Shown: one piece after another, positions 10,006 to 20,456 of the stretch
How the letters are laid out: every line of letters begins with the position of its first letter
Position numbering within the stretch: the stretch's first letter is position 1
Assembly: GCA_000342265.1 (NCBI GenBank)
Contig: CP004348.1
Coordinates: 868,001-932,000, forward strand
Direction: 5' to 3'
From: a beta proteobacterium CB
Lineage (GTDB): Bacteria > Pseudomonadota > Gammaproteobacteria > Burkholderiales > Burkholderiaceae
DNA: 64,000 nucleotides
Notes under the pieces: model-generated
What the model was told of the DNA's origin: nothing
What the model saw: only the letters and a program-made list of their open reading frames with translations
The model's database searches: none
Position numbers and translations under genes: made by a program

Positions 10006-11238
10006 TCAGGCTGTAGCAACGCGATGAATCGCTCGCTCTTTCACTGGTAAGTTGACCAAGAATGCAAACACGCCTAGGGCAATCGCAATATTCCAAACAA
10101 TCAGGTAGGAGCCGGTGCGGTCAAATAAGTAGCCACCAAAATAAGCGCCGCAGAAGCTACCTAATTGATGTGAGAAGAACACCAAGCCCGACAGCATGGT
10201 GAGGTATTTGACGCCAAAAATCTGCGCCACAATTGCATTGGTTAAGGGAATGGTAGACAGCCATAGGAAGCCCATGATGGCTGCAAAGATGTAGGTGGAA
10301 GTGGGGCTCAGAGGCAGCCAAACAAAGGCCATAATGGCTAAAGATCTGCTGATATAGATGCCTGATAGCAGGTAGCGTTTAGGAAAACGTTGTCCTAGTA
10401 TTCCAGCGCTGTAGGTTCCAAAGATATTAAATAATCCGATTAAGGCTAGTGCGGTAGTGGCTACTGCCGGTGCACCTACGTCAGGGTAAATCTTGGATAA
10501 ATCTTTAAGGTAGGGCGCTAGATGAACCGCAATAAACACCACCTGAAATCCGCACACAAAATAGCCTAGTGTGAGCAATCTAAAGCTGGGGTTGCCCATT
10601 GCCTCTTTTAATGCCTGTTTAATTGTTTGATCGCTCGCTTGTTGCAAGCTAATGGTATTTGGTTCGCGCAACATAAATGCAAGCGGAATCATGAGGCTGG
10701 CCATCAGCGCTAACATTAACAGTGCATCATTCGCACCAAAGTTCGTGAGTAAACCTTGCTCTACTGGAATCATGAGGAACTGTCCAAATGATCCAGCGGC
10801 GGCTGCAATGCCCATTGCCCACACACGTTTTTCTGCGGCAACGTTACGACCCAAAATGCCGTAGATCACACTGTATGTCGTTGCGGTCTGTGCAAGACCA
10901 ATCAACAATCCACCTGCTAATGAAAAATTCAAAGCATCTGTAGAAATTGCCATGCCGGCTAAACCGAGTGCATAGAGTGCACCACCGGCGACCATAATTT
11001 TGAATGCACCGTAACGATCAGCTAAAGCACCGGTGATGGGTTGAACTGCACCCCAAATAAGATTTTGTAATGCAATAGTAAGAGCAAATGTTTCACGTCC
11101 CCAGCCATTGGCCGAAGTAATGGGTAGATTGAAGAGTCCAAATCCATGGCGTATGCCCATGGAGAAAGTGACCATCAGCCCGCCAAAAATCAGTACTTGT
11201 TTCAGTGATAGTTTTTGGCTCGAGCTAATCAATGGCAT
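10006..11238 (-). CDS. MFS transporter, substrate unknown
   Basis: A 410-aa inner-membrane protein with about 12 hydrophobic segments and the loop 2-3 signature GALADRYGAFK (about residues 71-81) of the major facilitator superfamily. The N-terminal pattern (FGGLMVTFSMGIRHGFGLFNLPIT) resembles the monocarboxylate/oxalate-formate-antiporter-like MFS group. It lies 5 bp downstream of the CaiB-type CoA-transferase, so the pair probably handles one organic acid: uptake, then CoA activation. The acid cannot be named from sequence. Confidence 0.85.
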   Translation of the reverse strand: MPLISSSQKLSLKQVLIFGGLMVTFSMGIRHGFGLFNLPITSANGWGRETFALTIALQNLIWGAVQPITGALADRYGAFKIMVAGGALYALGLAGMAISTDALNFSLAGGLLIGLAQTATTYSVIYGILGRNVAAEKRVWAMGIAAAAGSFGQFLMIPVEQGLLTNFGANDALLMLALMASLMIPLAFMLREPNTISLQQASDQTIKQALKEAMGNPSFRLLTLGYFVCGFQVVFIAVHLAPYLKDLSKIYPDVGAPAVATTALALIGLFNIFGTYSAGILGQRFPKRYLLSGIYISRSLAIMAFVWLPLSPTSTYIFAAIMGFLWLSTIPLTNAIVAQIFGVKYLTMLSGLVFFSHQLGSFCGAYFGGYLFDRTGSYLIVWNIAIALGVFAFLVNLPVKERAIHRVATA

Positions 11239-11243
11239 ATCGT

Positions 11244-12464
11244 TTAAATGATGCCTTTTTCTTGAAGTGCTGCGATGGCGTTGGAGTCTAGGCTCAAGCG
11301 CTCCTGCAGAATTTCATCTGTGTGTTGGCCTAAGGTTGGGGGCGCCATCCGGACTTCAACTGGAGTTTCTGACAGTCGCATGGGGCTAGCAACGAGCTTC
11401 ATAGTGCCGGCTGTTGGGTGCGGAACATGAATTTGGACGCCACGGGCCTTCACTTGCTCGTTATCAAATACCTCTTCAAAGTTATTGATGGGGCCACAGG
11501 GTACATTTGCTGCCTCTAAAAGGCTTATCCATTCAGCTTTAGTTTTCCGTCTCGTCATCACTTCTAGTAATGGAATCAATGACTTGCGGTTTTCCACTCG
11601 AATGGGATTATTTATGTAGAGGGGGTTGGTAGCCAAATGTGCCTCCCCGCCAGCAGTCACAAAGTGTTTGAATTGCCCATCATTTCCAACGGCCACAATC
11701 ATCCAGCCGTCTGAGGTCGGGAAGGTTTGGTAAGGAACGATGATGGGGGAGGCGTTACCCCAACGACGTGGAACCTTGTCTGAGCATAAGTAGGCACTCG
11801 AAATGTTCGCCATAACTGCAATCTGGGTATCTAAGAGTGCCATATCAATATATTGACCCTGCCCCGTTTTATCTCGATGCACTACGGCAGCCAAGATAGC
11901 GGTACTCGCGTACATGCCAGTAAAGATATCGGCAATGGCAACCCCGGCTTTTTGCGGACTAGCCCCTGGAAAATCCTCAGCCTCTCCGGTAACACTCATA
12001 AAACCGCCCATTCCCTGGATGATGAAGTCATAGCCAGGGCGTTGAGCATAGGGGCCGTTTTGTCCAAAACCCGTAATAGAGCAATAAATGAGGTCTGATT
12101 TAACCTTTTTGAGACTCTCATAGTCCAGTCCGTATTTGGCTAAATCACCAACTTTGTAGTTTTCAATCACCACATCAGAGTCTTTTGCAAGCTGGCGAAT
12201 GATTTCTTGGCCTTCAGGTTTGCTGATATCGACTGTAATTGAGCGTTTATTGCGATTAATGCAGATAAAGTAGGCCGTTTCAGCGGTATCTTGACCTTGA
12301 GCATCCTTCACAAAAGGAGGGCCCCAGTGTCGGGTATCGTCCCCAACGCCTGGACGCTCCACTTTAATGACGTCTGCACCGAGATCGGCGAGGTTTTGTG
12401 CGCACCATGGGCCGGCAAGAACACGGCTGAGGTCTAAAACGCGAATATGACTTAAGGCTCCCAT
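11244..12464 (-). CDS. CaiB/BaiF family (class III) CoA-transferase
   Basis: A 406-aa cytoplasmic enzyme moving CoA between carboxylic acids. It shows the class III pattern: RVLDLSRVLAGPWCAQNLADLGADVIKVERPG at the N-terminus, NRNKRSITVDI, SITGFGQNGPYAQRPGYD and the catalytic aspartate D179 in GVAIADIFTGMYA. The family includes formyl-CoA:oxalate, succinyl-CoA:mesaconate/citramalate and carnitine CoA-transferases; no partner such as oxalyl-CoA decarboxylase is nearby to decide. It is first in the operon with the MFS transporter and divergent from parE (78-bp gap). Confidence 0.9.
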   Translation of the reverse strand: MGALSHIRVLDLSRVLAGPWCAQNLADLGADVIKVERPGVGDDTRHWGPPFVKDAQGQDTAETAYFICINRNKRSITVDISKPEGQEIIRQLAKDSDVVIENYKVGDLAKYGLDYESLKKVKSDLIYCSITGFGQNGPYAQRPGYDFIIQGMGGFMSVTGEAEDFPGASPQKAGVAIADIFTGMYASTAILAAVVHRDKTGQGQYIDMALLDTQIAVMANISSAYLCSDKVPRRWGNASPIIVPYQTFPTSDGWMIVAVGNDGQFKHFVTAGGEAHLATNPLYINNPIRVENRKSLIPLLEVMTRRKTKAEWISLLEAANVPCGPINNFEEVFDNEQVKARGVQIHVPHPTAGTMKLVASPMRLSETPVEVRMAPPTLGQHTDEILQERLSLDSNAIAALQEKGII

Positions 12465-12542
12465 GCATCAATTTTGGCATGAATATAGGGTTAATTGATG
12501 AAAATTCAGGTTTTAGTTCAGACATGACTACAATTTGCGCGC

Positions 12543-14531
12543 ATGGCTACCCGTAAAACATCCGAATACAGCGAATCATCGATTCAGGTCCTAAAAGGAC
12601 TCGAGCCCGTCCGTCAGAGGCCGGGAATGTACACCCGCACTGATAACCCATTACACATTATTCAAGAGGTCTTGGATAACGCATCTGACGAAGCTTTGGG
12701 TGGATTTGGTAAGCACATCATTGTGACTTTGCATACCGATAGTAGTGTGAGTATTGAAGACGACGGCCGAGGAATTCCGGTTGGAATGCATCCGACTGAG
12801 AAGTTGCCTGTTGTAGAAATCGTATTTACCCAGCTCCATGCTGGTGGTAAGTTTGAAAAAGGCACTGGCGGTGCTTATGCATTCTCCGGTGGTTTGCACG
12901 GAGTTGGTGTTTCGGTAACCAACGCTTTGTCTAAGCGCCTTGAAGTGACTGTATGGCGTGAAGGTCAATTGTCTACTTTGACTTTTGCTGATGGCAAGGT
13001 CATCGAAAAACTCAAAACCAGCGCTGCTGGTAAGGAAGATAAGTCGCACGGTACACGTGTACGCGCATGGCCTGATGGTAAGTACTTTGATAGCGCTGCC
13101 ATCCCAATGCCTGAGCTCATTCGTTTGTTGCGCTCTAAGGCAGTCTTGCTGCCAGGTGTAAAAGTTACCCTGATTCAAGAGAAATCTGGCGAGAGTCAAA
13201 CTTGGCAATATGCCCAAGGCTTACGCGGTTATTTAAATGAAGCAATGGCTCAAGCTGGCCATGGCGCAGAAGTCATCCCCCCCTTTGAGGGTGAGCAATA
13301 CGCCACTGGCAGTGGAGATGATGATTCCTTTGCCGAGGGTGAGGGCGCGGCATGGGTTGTGACCTGGACTGAAGATGGTGCGCCAGTACGCGAAAGTTAT
13401 GTGAACTTGATTCCAACTCCAGCAGGTGGAACTCATGAAAGCGGATTGCGTGAAGGTCTGTTTAATGCTGTTAAAGGTTTCATCGAGATGCATGCATTAC
13501 AACCTAAGGGTGTCAAGCTGATGCCTGAAGACGTTTTTGCACGAGCCTCTTTCATCTTGTCTGCCAAGGTGTTGGATCCTCAATTCCAAGGGCAAATTAA
13601 AGAGCGCTTGAACTCCAGGGATGCTGTACGTTTAGTTTCTGGTTACGCTAAATCTGCTCTCGAGCTGTGGCTTAACGAACACGTTGATTACGGTCGTAAA
13701 TTAGCGGACTTAGTAATTAAGCAAGCGCAAGCAAGAACTCGTGCGGGTCAAAAAGTAGAGAAGAAAAAATCTTCCGGCGTTGCAGTGCTGCCTGGAAAGC
13801 TGACGGATTGCGAGAGCCAAGACATTAGCCTGAATGAAATTTTCCTCGTAGAGGGAGATTCAGCGGGTGGTTCAGCAAAAATGGGTCGCAATAAAGAGTA
13901 TCAAGCGATTCTGCCTTTGCGCGGTAAGGTCCTCAATACCTGGGAAGCTGAGCGCGATCGTTTGTTTGCCAACAATGAAGTGCACGATATTGCAGTTGCG
14001 ATTGGCGTTGATCCGCATGGCGCTAATGACACTCCTGATTTGTCGAACTTGCGTTACGGAAAAGTTTGCATCCTGTCTGATGCGGACGTGGATGGTGCAC
14101 ATATTCAGGTATTGCTACTGACTTTGTTCTATAAGCATTTTCCGAAGCTGATTGAGTTGGGTCATGTACATATTTCAAGGCCACCCTTGTTTAGGGTAGA
14201 CGCACCAGCACGCGGTAAAAAGCCAGCACAAAAGATCTATGCGCTAGATGCGAATGAGTTGCAAGCAATTGAAGATAAATTGCGCAAAGATGGCGTTAAA
14301 GAAAGCGCTTGGCAGATTTCTCGTTTTAAGGGCTTGGGTGAGATGAGCGCTGAGCAATTATGGGATACCACCTTGAATCCAGATACCCGTCGCCTCTTGC
14401 CGGTGACCTTGGGGACGTGGACGGAAGATGAAACGATTAAAACAATGGATATGTTGATGGGTAAGTCCGAATCCGGGGCGCGTCGTGATTGGTTGGAAGA
14501 GCGCGGTAACGAAGTGGAGGCGGATATCTAA
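12543..14531 (+). CDS. parE: DNA topoisomerase IV subunit B
   Basis: The ATPase subunit of topoisomerase IV, which decatenates daughter chromosomes. The 662-aa protein has the GHKL ATP site ([37 protein letters not shown]), the transducer region and the TOPRIM metal site ([15 protein letters not shown] near residue 436, DADVDGAHI near 513). The short C-terminus ([16 protein letters not shown]) lacks a large insertion, so it is ParE-like; its pairing with parC agrees. A -10-like TACAAT ends 8 nt before the ATG with no Shine-Dalgarno, so the mRNA may be leaderless. Its stop overlaps the parC start by one base (TAATG). Confidence 0.96.
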   Translation: MATRKTSEYSESSIQVLKGLEPVRQRPGMYTRTDNPLHIIQEVLDNASDEALGGFGKHIIVTLHTDSSVSIEDDGRGIPVGMHPTEKLPVVEIVFTQLHAGGKFEKGTGGAYAFSGGLHGVGVSVTNALSKRLEVTVWREGQLSTLTFADGKVIEKLKTSAAGKEDKSHGTRVRAWPDGKYFDSAAIPMPELIRLLRSKAVLLPGVKVTLIQEKSGESQTWQYAQGLRGYLNEAMAQAGHGAEVIPPFEGEQYATGSGDDDSFAEGEGAAWVVTWTEDGAPVRESYVNLIPTPAGGTHESGLREGLFNAVKGFIEMHALQPKGVKLMPEDVFARASFILSAKVLDPQFQGQIKERLNSRDAVRLVSGYAKSALELWLNEHVDYGRKLADLVIKQAQARTRAGQKVEKKKSSGVAVLPGKLTDCESQDISLNEIFLVEGDSAGGSAKMGRNKEYQAILPLRGKVLNTWEAERDRLFANNEVHDIAVAIGVDPHGANDTPDLSNLRYGKVCILSDADVDGAHIQVLLLTLFYKHFPKLIELGHVHISRPPLFRVDAPARGKKPAQKIYALDANELQAIEDKLRKDGVKESAWQISRFKGLGEMSAEQLWDTTLNPDTRRLLPVTLGTWTEDETIKTMDMLMGKSESGARRDWLEERGNEVEADI

Positions 14532-16978
14532 TGGCGATTAAAAAAACTCCAGGTAGCACTGAATCAACTGATCAAGCAGACTTGTTTGCGGGCGAGCCAA
14601 TTGAAATGAATATTGTTGAGGTCAATGAGCCAATTACTGCTCAAGCAGGAGGCCCCCAAGATCCGCATGATCCTAAGAAGGTTGAGCTCAATGAGGACGA
14701 CAAAGACAGTCTAACGCTGGCAGTCTATGCAGAGCGAGCCTATCTTGACTATGCAATTAGTGTAGTTAAAGGCCGCGCCTTGCCAGATGTATCTGATGGT
14801 CAAAAACCCGTTCAACGCCGCATTCTGTTTTCGATGAGTGAGATGGGTTTACGTGCAGATGCGAAGCCAGTTAAGAGTGCTCGTGTTGTAGGCGATGTAT
14901 TGGGTAAGTTTCATCCACATGGAGACCAATCTGCTTATGACGCATTAGTGCGTCTTGCACAGAGCTTCTCATTACGGTATCCGCTGATTGATGGTCAGGG
15001 TAACTTTGGCTCGCGCGATGGTGATGGCGCAGCGGCTATGCGTTATACCGAGGCGCGATTAACTAAGATTGCTGGTCTCTTGCTAAGTGAGATTGACGAA
15101 GGCACGGTCGACTTTGCGCCGAACTACGATGGATCATTTCAAGAGCCTAGGTTATTACCTGCACGATTACCTTTTGTTCTATTGAATGGCGCATCTGGCA
15201 TTGCGGTAGGTATGGCGACTGAGATTCCTTCACATAATTTGCGTGAAGTGGCTAGCGCGGCAATTGCCTTAATGAAGTCTCCAAAAATGAGCACTTCAGA
15301 ACTTTTGGAGATCATGCCTGGTCCAGACTACCCAGGTGGCGGCCAAATTATTTCTTCACCAGCGGAGATTGCGCAGATCTACGAAGCGGGTCGTGGCAGT
15401 CTCAAAGTGCGTGCTCGCTGGTCTATTGAAGAGTTGGCCCGTGGTCAGTGGCAAATTGTGGTGAATGAGTTGCCGCCATCCACTTCATCGCAGCGCGTTC
15501 TGCAAGAGATTGAGGAGATTACCAATCCCAAGGTGAAGGTTGGTAAGAAGACGCTAACTCCTGAGCAGAATAATTTGAAGTCCACCATCTTGAATGTCCT
15601 TGATGGTGTCCGTGATGAGTCCAGTAAGGACGCGGCTGTACGTTTGGTATTTGAGCCAAAGAGCAAAAATATTGACGTCAATGAATTTGCGAACTTATTG
15701 CTGGCTCACACCTCATTAGAATCCAATGCGCCAATGAACTTGGTAATGATTGGCACTGATGGTCGTCCACGTCAAAAAGGTCTTAAAGAGATTATTTCCG
15801 AGTGGATTTCTTTCAGGGTAGGTACGGTTACACGCCGTACCCAGCACCGCTTGGGTAAAGTAAATGACCGGATGCATATCTTAGAGGGGCGTTTAATTGT
15901 TCTTCTGAATATTGATAAGGTCATCAAGATCATTCGCAATAGCGATGAGCCTAAGGCTGACCTGATTAAAGAATTCAAACTCAGTGATCGCCAAGCGGAA
16001 GATATCTTAGATATCCGCTTGCGTCAGTTGGCTAGACTTGAGGGTATCAAGATTGAGCAAGAGTTGAAGGAACTCAAGTCTGAGCGCGATGATCTTGAAG
16101 GCTTATTACAGAGCGACACAGTCTTACGCAAGCGCATCATCAAAGAAATTGAATCTGACATGAAGGATTTTGGTGATGATCGCCGTACCTTGATTCAAGA
16201 AGACAAACGTGCTGTTGCAGAAACCAAAGTATTGGATGAGCCTGTAACAGTCATCGTGTCTCAAAAAGGCTGGGTGCGCGTACGCCAGGGTCATGAGCAT
16301 GATGCAACACAGTTTGGTTTTAAAGCGGGCGATGCCTTGTATGGAACATTTGAGTGCCGTACAGTTGATGTGATGCAAGGTTTTGGTAGCGATGGTCGCG
16401 TCTATACGGTTCCTGTCAGCGAATTACCAGGTGCTCGCGGCGATGGCTCACCGTTGACGAGTTTTGTGAACTTAGCTGCAGGTTCGCAAATGGTTGCCTA
16501 CTATGCTGGCCAGCCTGATGATTTAGTGCTGATTTCTACTAGATCTGGTAACGGCTTCCTTGCAAACGTGGCGGATATGACTACCCGTAACAAGGCTGGT
16601 AAATCATTTGTTGGTATCGATAGCAAATTCCCGGGCGGTGATGCACCTCTTGGCGCAGCTAAAGTGACCGCAGGCATGAAGCAAGTAGCCTGCCTATCCG
16701 AAAGCTCTAAATTATTGGTGTTCCCACTTGACGAACTGAAGCGCTTGCCAACAGGTGGTAAGGGTGTGATTCTGATGGGCTTGGATGAGAAAGAGAAGTT
16801 AGCTTCTGCAATTGCTGTTGGACCCGATGGTGCTACGTATTCTGGTGCGGGACGTGCAGGCAAGCCAACAGAATTAAGTTTAGATGCAAAAACCTTGAAG
16901 TCATTTGCAGGTAATCGTGCTCGTAAAGGTCACTTTGTGGAACCAAGACTCAAAGATGGAAAGCTGAAAGCAAATTAA
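14531..16978 (+). CDS. parC: DNA topoisomerase IV subunit A
   Basis: The DNA-cleaving subunit of topoisomerase IV, 815 aa. The catalytic tyrosine is Y172 in [10 protein letters not shown]. The quinolone-resistance region reads [19 protein letters not shown], so Gln stands at the place of E. coli Ser80, a form I believe common in betaproteobacteria. The N-terminus has an acidic extension of about 50 residues before [16 protein letters not shown]. The C-terminal beta-pinwheel is degenerate ([31 protein letters not shown]). Start and stop overlap with parE implies coupled translation. A terminator follows at 17003. Confidence 0.96.
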   Translation: MAIKKTPGSTESTDQADLFAGEPIEMNIVEVNEPITAQAGGPQDPHDPKKVELNEDDKDSLTLAVYAERAYLDYAISVVKGRALPDVSDGQKPVQRRILFSMSEMGLRADAKPVKSARVVGDVLGKFHPHGDQSAYDALVRLAQSFSLRYPLIDGQGNFGSRDGDGAAAMRYTEARLTKIAGLLLSEIDEGTVDFAPNYDGSFQEPRLLPARLPFVLLNGASGIAVGMATEIPSHNLREVASAAIALMKSPKMSTSELLEIMPGPDYPGGGQIISSPAEIAQIYEAGRGSLKVRARWSIEELARGQWQIVVNELPPSTSSQRVLQEIEEITNPKVKVGKKTLTPEQNNLKSTILNVLDGVRDESSKDAAVRLVFEPKSKNIDVNEFANLLLAHTSLESNAPMNLVMIGTDGRPRQKGLKEIISEWISFRVGTVTRRTQHRLGKVNDRMHILEGRLIVLLNIDKVIKIIRNSDEPKADLIKEFKLSDRQAEDILDIRLRQLARLEGIKIEQELKELKSERDDLEGLLQSDTVLRKRIIKEIESDMKDFGDDRRTLIQEDKRAVAETKVLDEPVTVIVSQKGWVRVRQGHEHDATQFGFKAGDALYGTFECRTVDVMQGFGSDGRVYTVPVSELPGARGDGSPLTSFVNLAAGSQMVAYYAGQPDDLVLISTRSGNGFLANVADMTTRNKAGKSFVGIDSKFPGGDAPLGAAKVTAGMKQVACLSESSKLLVFPLDELKRLPTGGKGVILMGLDEKEKLASAIAVGPDGATYSGAGRAGKPTELSLDAKTLKSFAGNRARKGHFVEPRLKDGKLKAN

Positions 16979-17002
16979 GAGCCTATTTTAGTTTTGCGGA
17001 AT

Positions 17003-17037
17003 AAAAAACCCGACCATCATTTGATCGGGTTTTTTAT
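17003..17037. terminator. Bidirectional terminator between parC and xdhC
   Basis: Inverted repeat aaaaaacccga / tcgggtttttt with an 11-nt loop that can itself partly pair. The A-run and T-run on the two sides serve both parC (+) and the converging xdhC (-). Confidence 0.88.
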
Positions 17038-17044
17038 TTGCCAA

Positions 17045-18004
17045 TTAGACCTTCTTGGGGATCGGTACACCGTATTTCACGGCAATCACTTCGGCCAAAA
17101 TCGATACCGCGATTTCTGGTGGGGTTAAAGCGCCGATAAATAGGCCAACAGGTCCATGAAGGCGCTCAACTTGTTCCTGTGTCACATCAAACTCCAGTAA
17201 GCGAGCTTTTCGCTTTTGAGTATTGATTCTGCTACCCAGCGCTCCAACATAGAAGGCGGGGGACTTTAATGCCTCCATTAAGGCCATATCATCAAGCTTA
17301 GGATCATGCGTTAGGGCAACCACAGCAGTATGGGAGTCCACACCAATTTCTAAAAGCACGTCATCTGGCATTCCCTTAATAAATTGAATGTGCTCCCGAT
17401 TAATGCCCTCCGCATATTCTTCGCGTGGGTCAATCACAATCACTTCAAAGTCTGATGCAAGGGCAAAGTCAGCGGTGTACAGAGACAGTTGTCCTGCGCC
17501 AATAATGACCATTCGCCATCGAGGGCCATAAGTGGTTTTCATTACACGTTCATCACAAATAAACGCCTCATGACGATTGCCAGCCTCCAGAGTAGATTTG
17601 CCGGTGATTAGATCAACTGTGCGGGAGGTAATTTGGTGATTGCTAATGGACGCTAGAATATTCTCCAGAATCGCCAATTCTGGTTTTGGTTCTACCAGTA
17701 GACGTAGCGTTCCGCCACAAGGTAAGCCAAAGCGGGCCGCCTCTTGCTGGCTAACGCCATAGACCACCATTTCTGGCAGGTCTCTCGTCAAGATTTCAGT
17801 TTGAACACGCCGAATCAAGTCATCTTCGACGCATCCACCAGAGACTGATCCAGTGACTTGTCCGTCACCCCGAATGGCTAACCAAGAGCCGATCGGTCTC
17901 GGAGCAGAGCCCCATGTCTGAACAACCGTGGCGATTGCAACGGGATGACCAGATTTGAGCCAATCCACTGCGGCCTTTAATACGCTTAAATCAGTGCTGT
18001 TCAT
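17045..18004 (-). CDS. XdhC/CoxI family molybdenum-cofactor insertion protein
   Basis: XdhC-type proteins bind molybdopterin, favour its sulfuration and deliver it to molybdo-hydroxylases such as xanthine dehydrogenase. The 319-aa protein shows the N-terminal XdhC/CoxI domain (ATVVQTWGSAPRPIGSWLAI, GSVSGGCVEDDL, LPCGGTLRLLVEP) and a C-terminal Rossmann domain (WRMVIIGAGQLSLYTADFA, VVALTHDPKLDDMAL, FYVGALGSR). It is divergent from a MocA-like gene. No molybdo-hydroxylase structural gene is in the window, so the client is unknown. Confidence 0.92.
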   Translation of the reverse strand: MNSTDLSVLKAAVDWLKSGHPVAIATVVQTWGSAPRPIGSWLAIRGDGQVTGSVSGGCVEDDLIRRVQTEILTRDLPEMVVYGVSQQEAARFGLPCGGTLRLLVEPKPELAILENILASISNHQITSRTVDLITGKSTLEAGNRHEAFICDERVMKTTYGPRWRMVIIGAGQLSLYTADFALASDFEVIVIDPREEYAEGINREHIQFIKGMPDDVLLEIGVDSHTAVVALTHDPKLDDMALMEALKSPAFYVGALGSRINTQKRKARLLEFDVTQEQVERLHGPVGLFIGALTPPEIAVSILAEVIAVKYGVPIPKKV

Positions 18005-18081
18005 TTCTTGTCTTTAGTTTCTTATATTTAATTTTTTTGTATTTATTATTTTTTGTAGGCAATGTAATTATTATCTCTCTA

Positions 18082-18738
18082 ATGACAAGTTCCAGCTCAT
18101 CCGTTCCAGCCAAGCAAATACGGCTTGCTGTGCTTTTACTCGCAGCAGGTGAGGGCAGTAGGTTGGGCACGCATCCCAAAGCCTTGCTTCATCGAGATGG
18201 CCAAACTCTTTTACAGCGATTTCTAACTTCTATCAAAGGGTTTAATCCTGTTGAATACATCGTAGTTACTGGCTTCCATGCTCAGGTAATTGAGGCGGAG
18301 ATTGCTAGGCTGAACACCTCACTCGCTTGCCAAATGAGGGTTGTTCAAAATCCCCACCCAGAGAGAGGTCAGGCTTCATCTGTTCGCCTAGGACTTGAAT
18401 CCCTCCAGGAAAAATTTGATGTCTTATTAGTTGCACTGTCGGATCAGCCTGCGATTGGAGCGGCAGAGGTCCAAGATTTACTTGGTGAGTTCGCCAAGCG
18501 AGAGGCTGGCGAGGAAATTATTCTGCCAATGGTGGAGGGTAAGCGCGGTAATCCAGTGCTGTTTTCTTACGCAGCGATCTTAGATGTGCTGAATACCCCC
18601 GATATGGTTTGTCGAGCCTATATGGATGCCCATCCCAGCTATGTCAGAGCAATGCACACGAGCAATCAGGCATATGTCATGGATGTCGACACGCTAGAAG
18701 ACATCCAAAAGCACAAATTAAACCTGTTTAGTTCTTAA
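18082..18738 (+). CDS. MobA/MocA-like nucleotidyltransferase (probable molybdenum cofactor cytidylyltransferase)
   Basis: A GT-A-fold nucleotidyltransferase of 218 aa likely to make the cytidine dinucleotide form of the molybdenum cofactor used by xanthine-dehydrogenase-type enzymes. The signature is LAVLLLAAGEGSRLGTHPKALL (residues 15-36), with downstream LLVALSDQPAI metal/nucleotide site and GKRGNPVLFS. An upstream in-frame start at 18037 would add a hydrophobic, unconserved stretch, so I use ATG 18082. A TATTAT element ends 7 nt before it and there is no Shine-Dalgarno, suggesting a leaderless mRNA. Divergence from xdhC supports a role in the same cofactor pathway. Confidence 0.85.
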   Translation: MTSSSSSVPAKQIRLAVLLLAAGEGSRLGTHPKALLHRDGQTLLQRFLTSIKGFNPVEYIVVTGFHAQVIEAEIARLNTSLACQMRVVQNPHPERGQASSVRLGLESLQEKFDVLLVALSDQPAIGAAEVQDLLGEFAKREAGEEIILPMVEGKRGNPVLFSYAAILDVLNTPDMVCRAYMDAHPSYVRAMHTSNQAYVMDVDTLEDIQKHKLNLFSS

Positions 18739-19193
18739 ATCTCAGCAATTAACTCGATTTCAACGCAGGCACCCAAAGGAATTTGAGCAACGCCAAATGC
18801 GCTACGGGCATGCTTGCCTGCATCGCCAAATACCTCAAAAAGTAATTCCGAGCAGCCATTCACTACCAAGTGCTGTTCAGTGAATTCAGAGGTGGAATTC
18901 ACTAAACCCATGACTTTCACAATGCGCTTCACTTTATCAAGAGAGCCCAAGTGATTTTGTAGAGTAGAAATCAAATCAATTGCAATCGACCTAGCTGCTG
19001 CTTTGCCAGTCTCGGTGTCCATATCAAGACCCAGCTTACCTACCCAAGGCTTCCCATCTTTCTTGGCAATGTGGCCTGATAGAAAAACAGTATTACCAGT
19101 AGTTGCAGCCATCACATAAGCGGCAGCAGGTGGTCCAGGAGGCGGTAAATCGATACCAAGGGTCTTCAGTCGATCGCTAATGTGATTTGTCAT
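18735..19193 (-). CDS. RidA/YjgF family protein
   Basis: A 152-aa member of the Rid superfamily, whose RidA members hydrolyse reactive enamines/imines released by PLP enzymes. Typical features are VFLSGHIAKKDGKPWVGKLG, the central NHLGSLDKVKRIVKVMGLVNS and the C-terminal ARSAFGVAQIPLGACVEIELIAEI, where the Arg of ARSAF matches the substrate-binding Arg of RidA. It is longer than classical RidA (about 128) and fits the YjgF-like subgroup near residues 8-152. It lies downstream of the VWA gene (62-bp gap) and overlaps the convergent mocA-like gene by 4 bp. Confidence 0.88.
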   Translation of the reverse strand: MTNHISDRLKTLGIDLPPPGPPAAAYVMAATTGNTVFLSGHIAKKDGKPWVGKLGLDMDTETGKAAARSIAIDLISTLQNHLGSLDKVKRIVKVMGLVNSTSEFTEQHLVVNGCSELLFEVFGDAGKHARSAFGVAQIPLGACVEIELIAEI

Positions 19194-19255
19194 AGTTTGT
19201 TCAGTAAAAATTTAAAAGAGAAAATGGAAAGGTGGCTTCAGCAAATCTTACTTGA

Positions 19256-20431
19256 TTACTTTGATAGTTGACGCATGGCATTCTCAAGACCATTCAAAGT
19301 CACGGGATACATTCTCTCTTTCATCAAGCCCTTTATGATGTCGATAGATTGCCGATACTGCCAAACTGACTCTGGTTCTGGATTGAGCCAAGCAAAGTGA
19401 GGGAAGTGGTCAATCAGGCGGTTAATCCAAGATGCGCCTGTTTCTCTGTTGTTGTATTCAACTGAACCATTCGGACTCAGAATTTCATAGGGAGACATGG
19501 TGGCATCACCAATAAAAATCAGCTTGTAGTCTGGGCCATATTTATTGATGATGTCTTGGGTTGCCGTGACTTGATCGCGTCTGCGGCGATTGCTCTGCCA
19601 GAGATGCTCATAAACACAGTTATGGAAGTAGTAATACTCCAAGTGCTTAAATTCGGTTTTGACGGCGGTGAATAATTCAGAGATGCGCTGGATATGATCA
19701 TCCATTGATCCGCCCACATCCATCAGCAACAAAACCTTCACTTGGTTATGGCGTTCGGGGCGCATTTGAATATCGAGCATGCCTGCATTCGCAGCAGTTG
19801 AGTGAATAGTTTTATCGAGATCTAGCTCTAGAGTGGAACCTTCTCTTGCAAACCGGCGCAAGCGACGTAAGGCCATTTTGATATTGCGAGTCCCTAGGCT
19901 GAGATCGCTGTCATAGTCTTTAAACTCTCGTGCCTCCCAGACTTTGATGGCAGTACGATTGCCAGCGCTTTCCCCGCCAATCCGAATGCCCTCAGGGTGG
20001 TAACCGCTATGCCCAAAAGGAGATGATCCCCCCGCGCCAATCCACTTGTTGCCGCCACCATGCCATTCTTTCTGTTCTTTCAGAAGCTCTTGAAGGCGAT
20101 TTTGTAATGCTTCAGGTCCACCCAATTTTTTGAGCGCAGCTTTTTCTTCTTCGGTTAATACGCGTTGCAGTTTCTTCTCAAGCCAGTCCAAAGGAATATC
20201 TGGCGCTAATGCAACGATTTTCTCTACCCCATTAAAGTAGGATCCAAAGACTTGATCAAAGCGATCAAAGTGCTGCTCATCTTTCACCAAAGTCATGCGC
20301 GCAAGTTGATAAAACTCATTAATCGAAGGCTCAATGACGCCTCCCTTTAAAGCCTCTAGAAGCGTTAAAAATTCTCGAACAGAAACAGGGACCTTAGCCT
20401 CTTTGAGTTTAAGAAAAAATTGAATCAACAT
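19256..20431 (-). CDS. VWA domain-containing CoxE-like protein
   Basis: A 391-aa cytoplasmic protein with a CoxE-type von Willebrand A domain. The MIDAS motif reads LLMDVGGSM (D-x-G-x-S) near residue 237 and LIFIGDATMSPYEIL follows. A charged, helical N-terminal part precedes it. Such proteins work with a MoxR ATPase as metal-dependent chaperones or insertases; CoxD/CoxE mature the Mo/Cu site of CO dehydrogenase. The MoxR gene lies 25 bp upstream, forming the canonical pair. Its client is not in the window. Confidence 0.88.
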   Translation of the reverse strand: MLIQFFLKLKEAKVPVSVREFLTLLEALKGGVIEPSINEFYQLARMTLVKDEQHFDRFDQVFGSYFNGVEKIVALAPDIPLDWLEKKLQRVLTEEEKAALKKLGGPEALQNRLQELLKEQKEWHGGGNKWIGAGGSSPFGHSGYHPEGIRIGGESAGNRTAIKVWEAREFKDYDSDLSLGTRNIKMALRRLRRFAREGSTLELDLDKTIHSTAANAGMLDIQMRPERHNQVKVLLLMDVGGSMDDHIQRISELFTAVKTEFKHLEYYYFHNCVYEHLWQSNRRRRDQVTATQDIINKYGPDYKLIFIGDATMSPYEILSPNGSVEYNNRETGASWINRLIDHFPHFAWLNPEPESVWQYRQSIDIIKGLMKERMYPVTLNGLENAMRQLSK

Positions 20432-20456
20432 GATTCTGTTATTGCAGTGTGCGAGC

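Noticed and set aside
9851..10096. Minus-strand frame of 81 codons overlapping the MFS 3' end
   Set aside because: It is a shifted frame over the MFS gene. The 44-residue frame 9862-9996 has better spacing and a coherent membrane helix.
12651..13217. 188-codon antisense frame inside parE
   Set aside because: It lies entirely opposite conserved GHKL sequence, which explains its openness; its protein looks random.
14900..14960. Gln at the ParC quinolone-resistance position as a resistance mutation
   Set aside because: From memory the same GDQSAYDA form is normal in betaproteobacterial ParC, so it is not evidence of acquired resistance.
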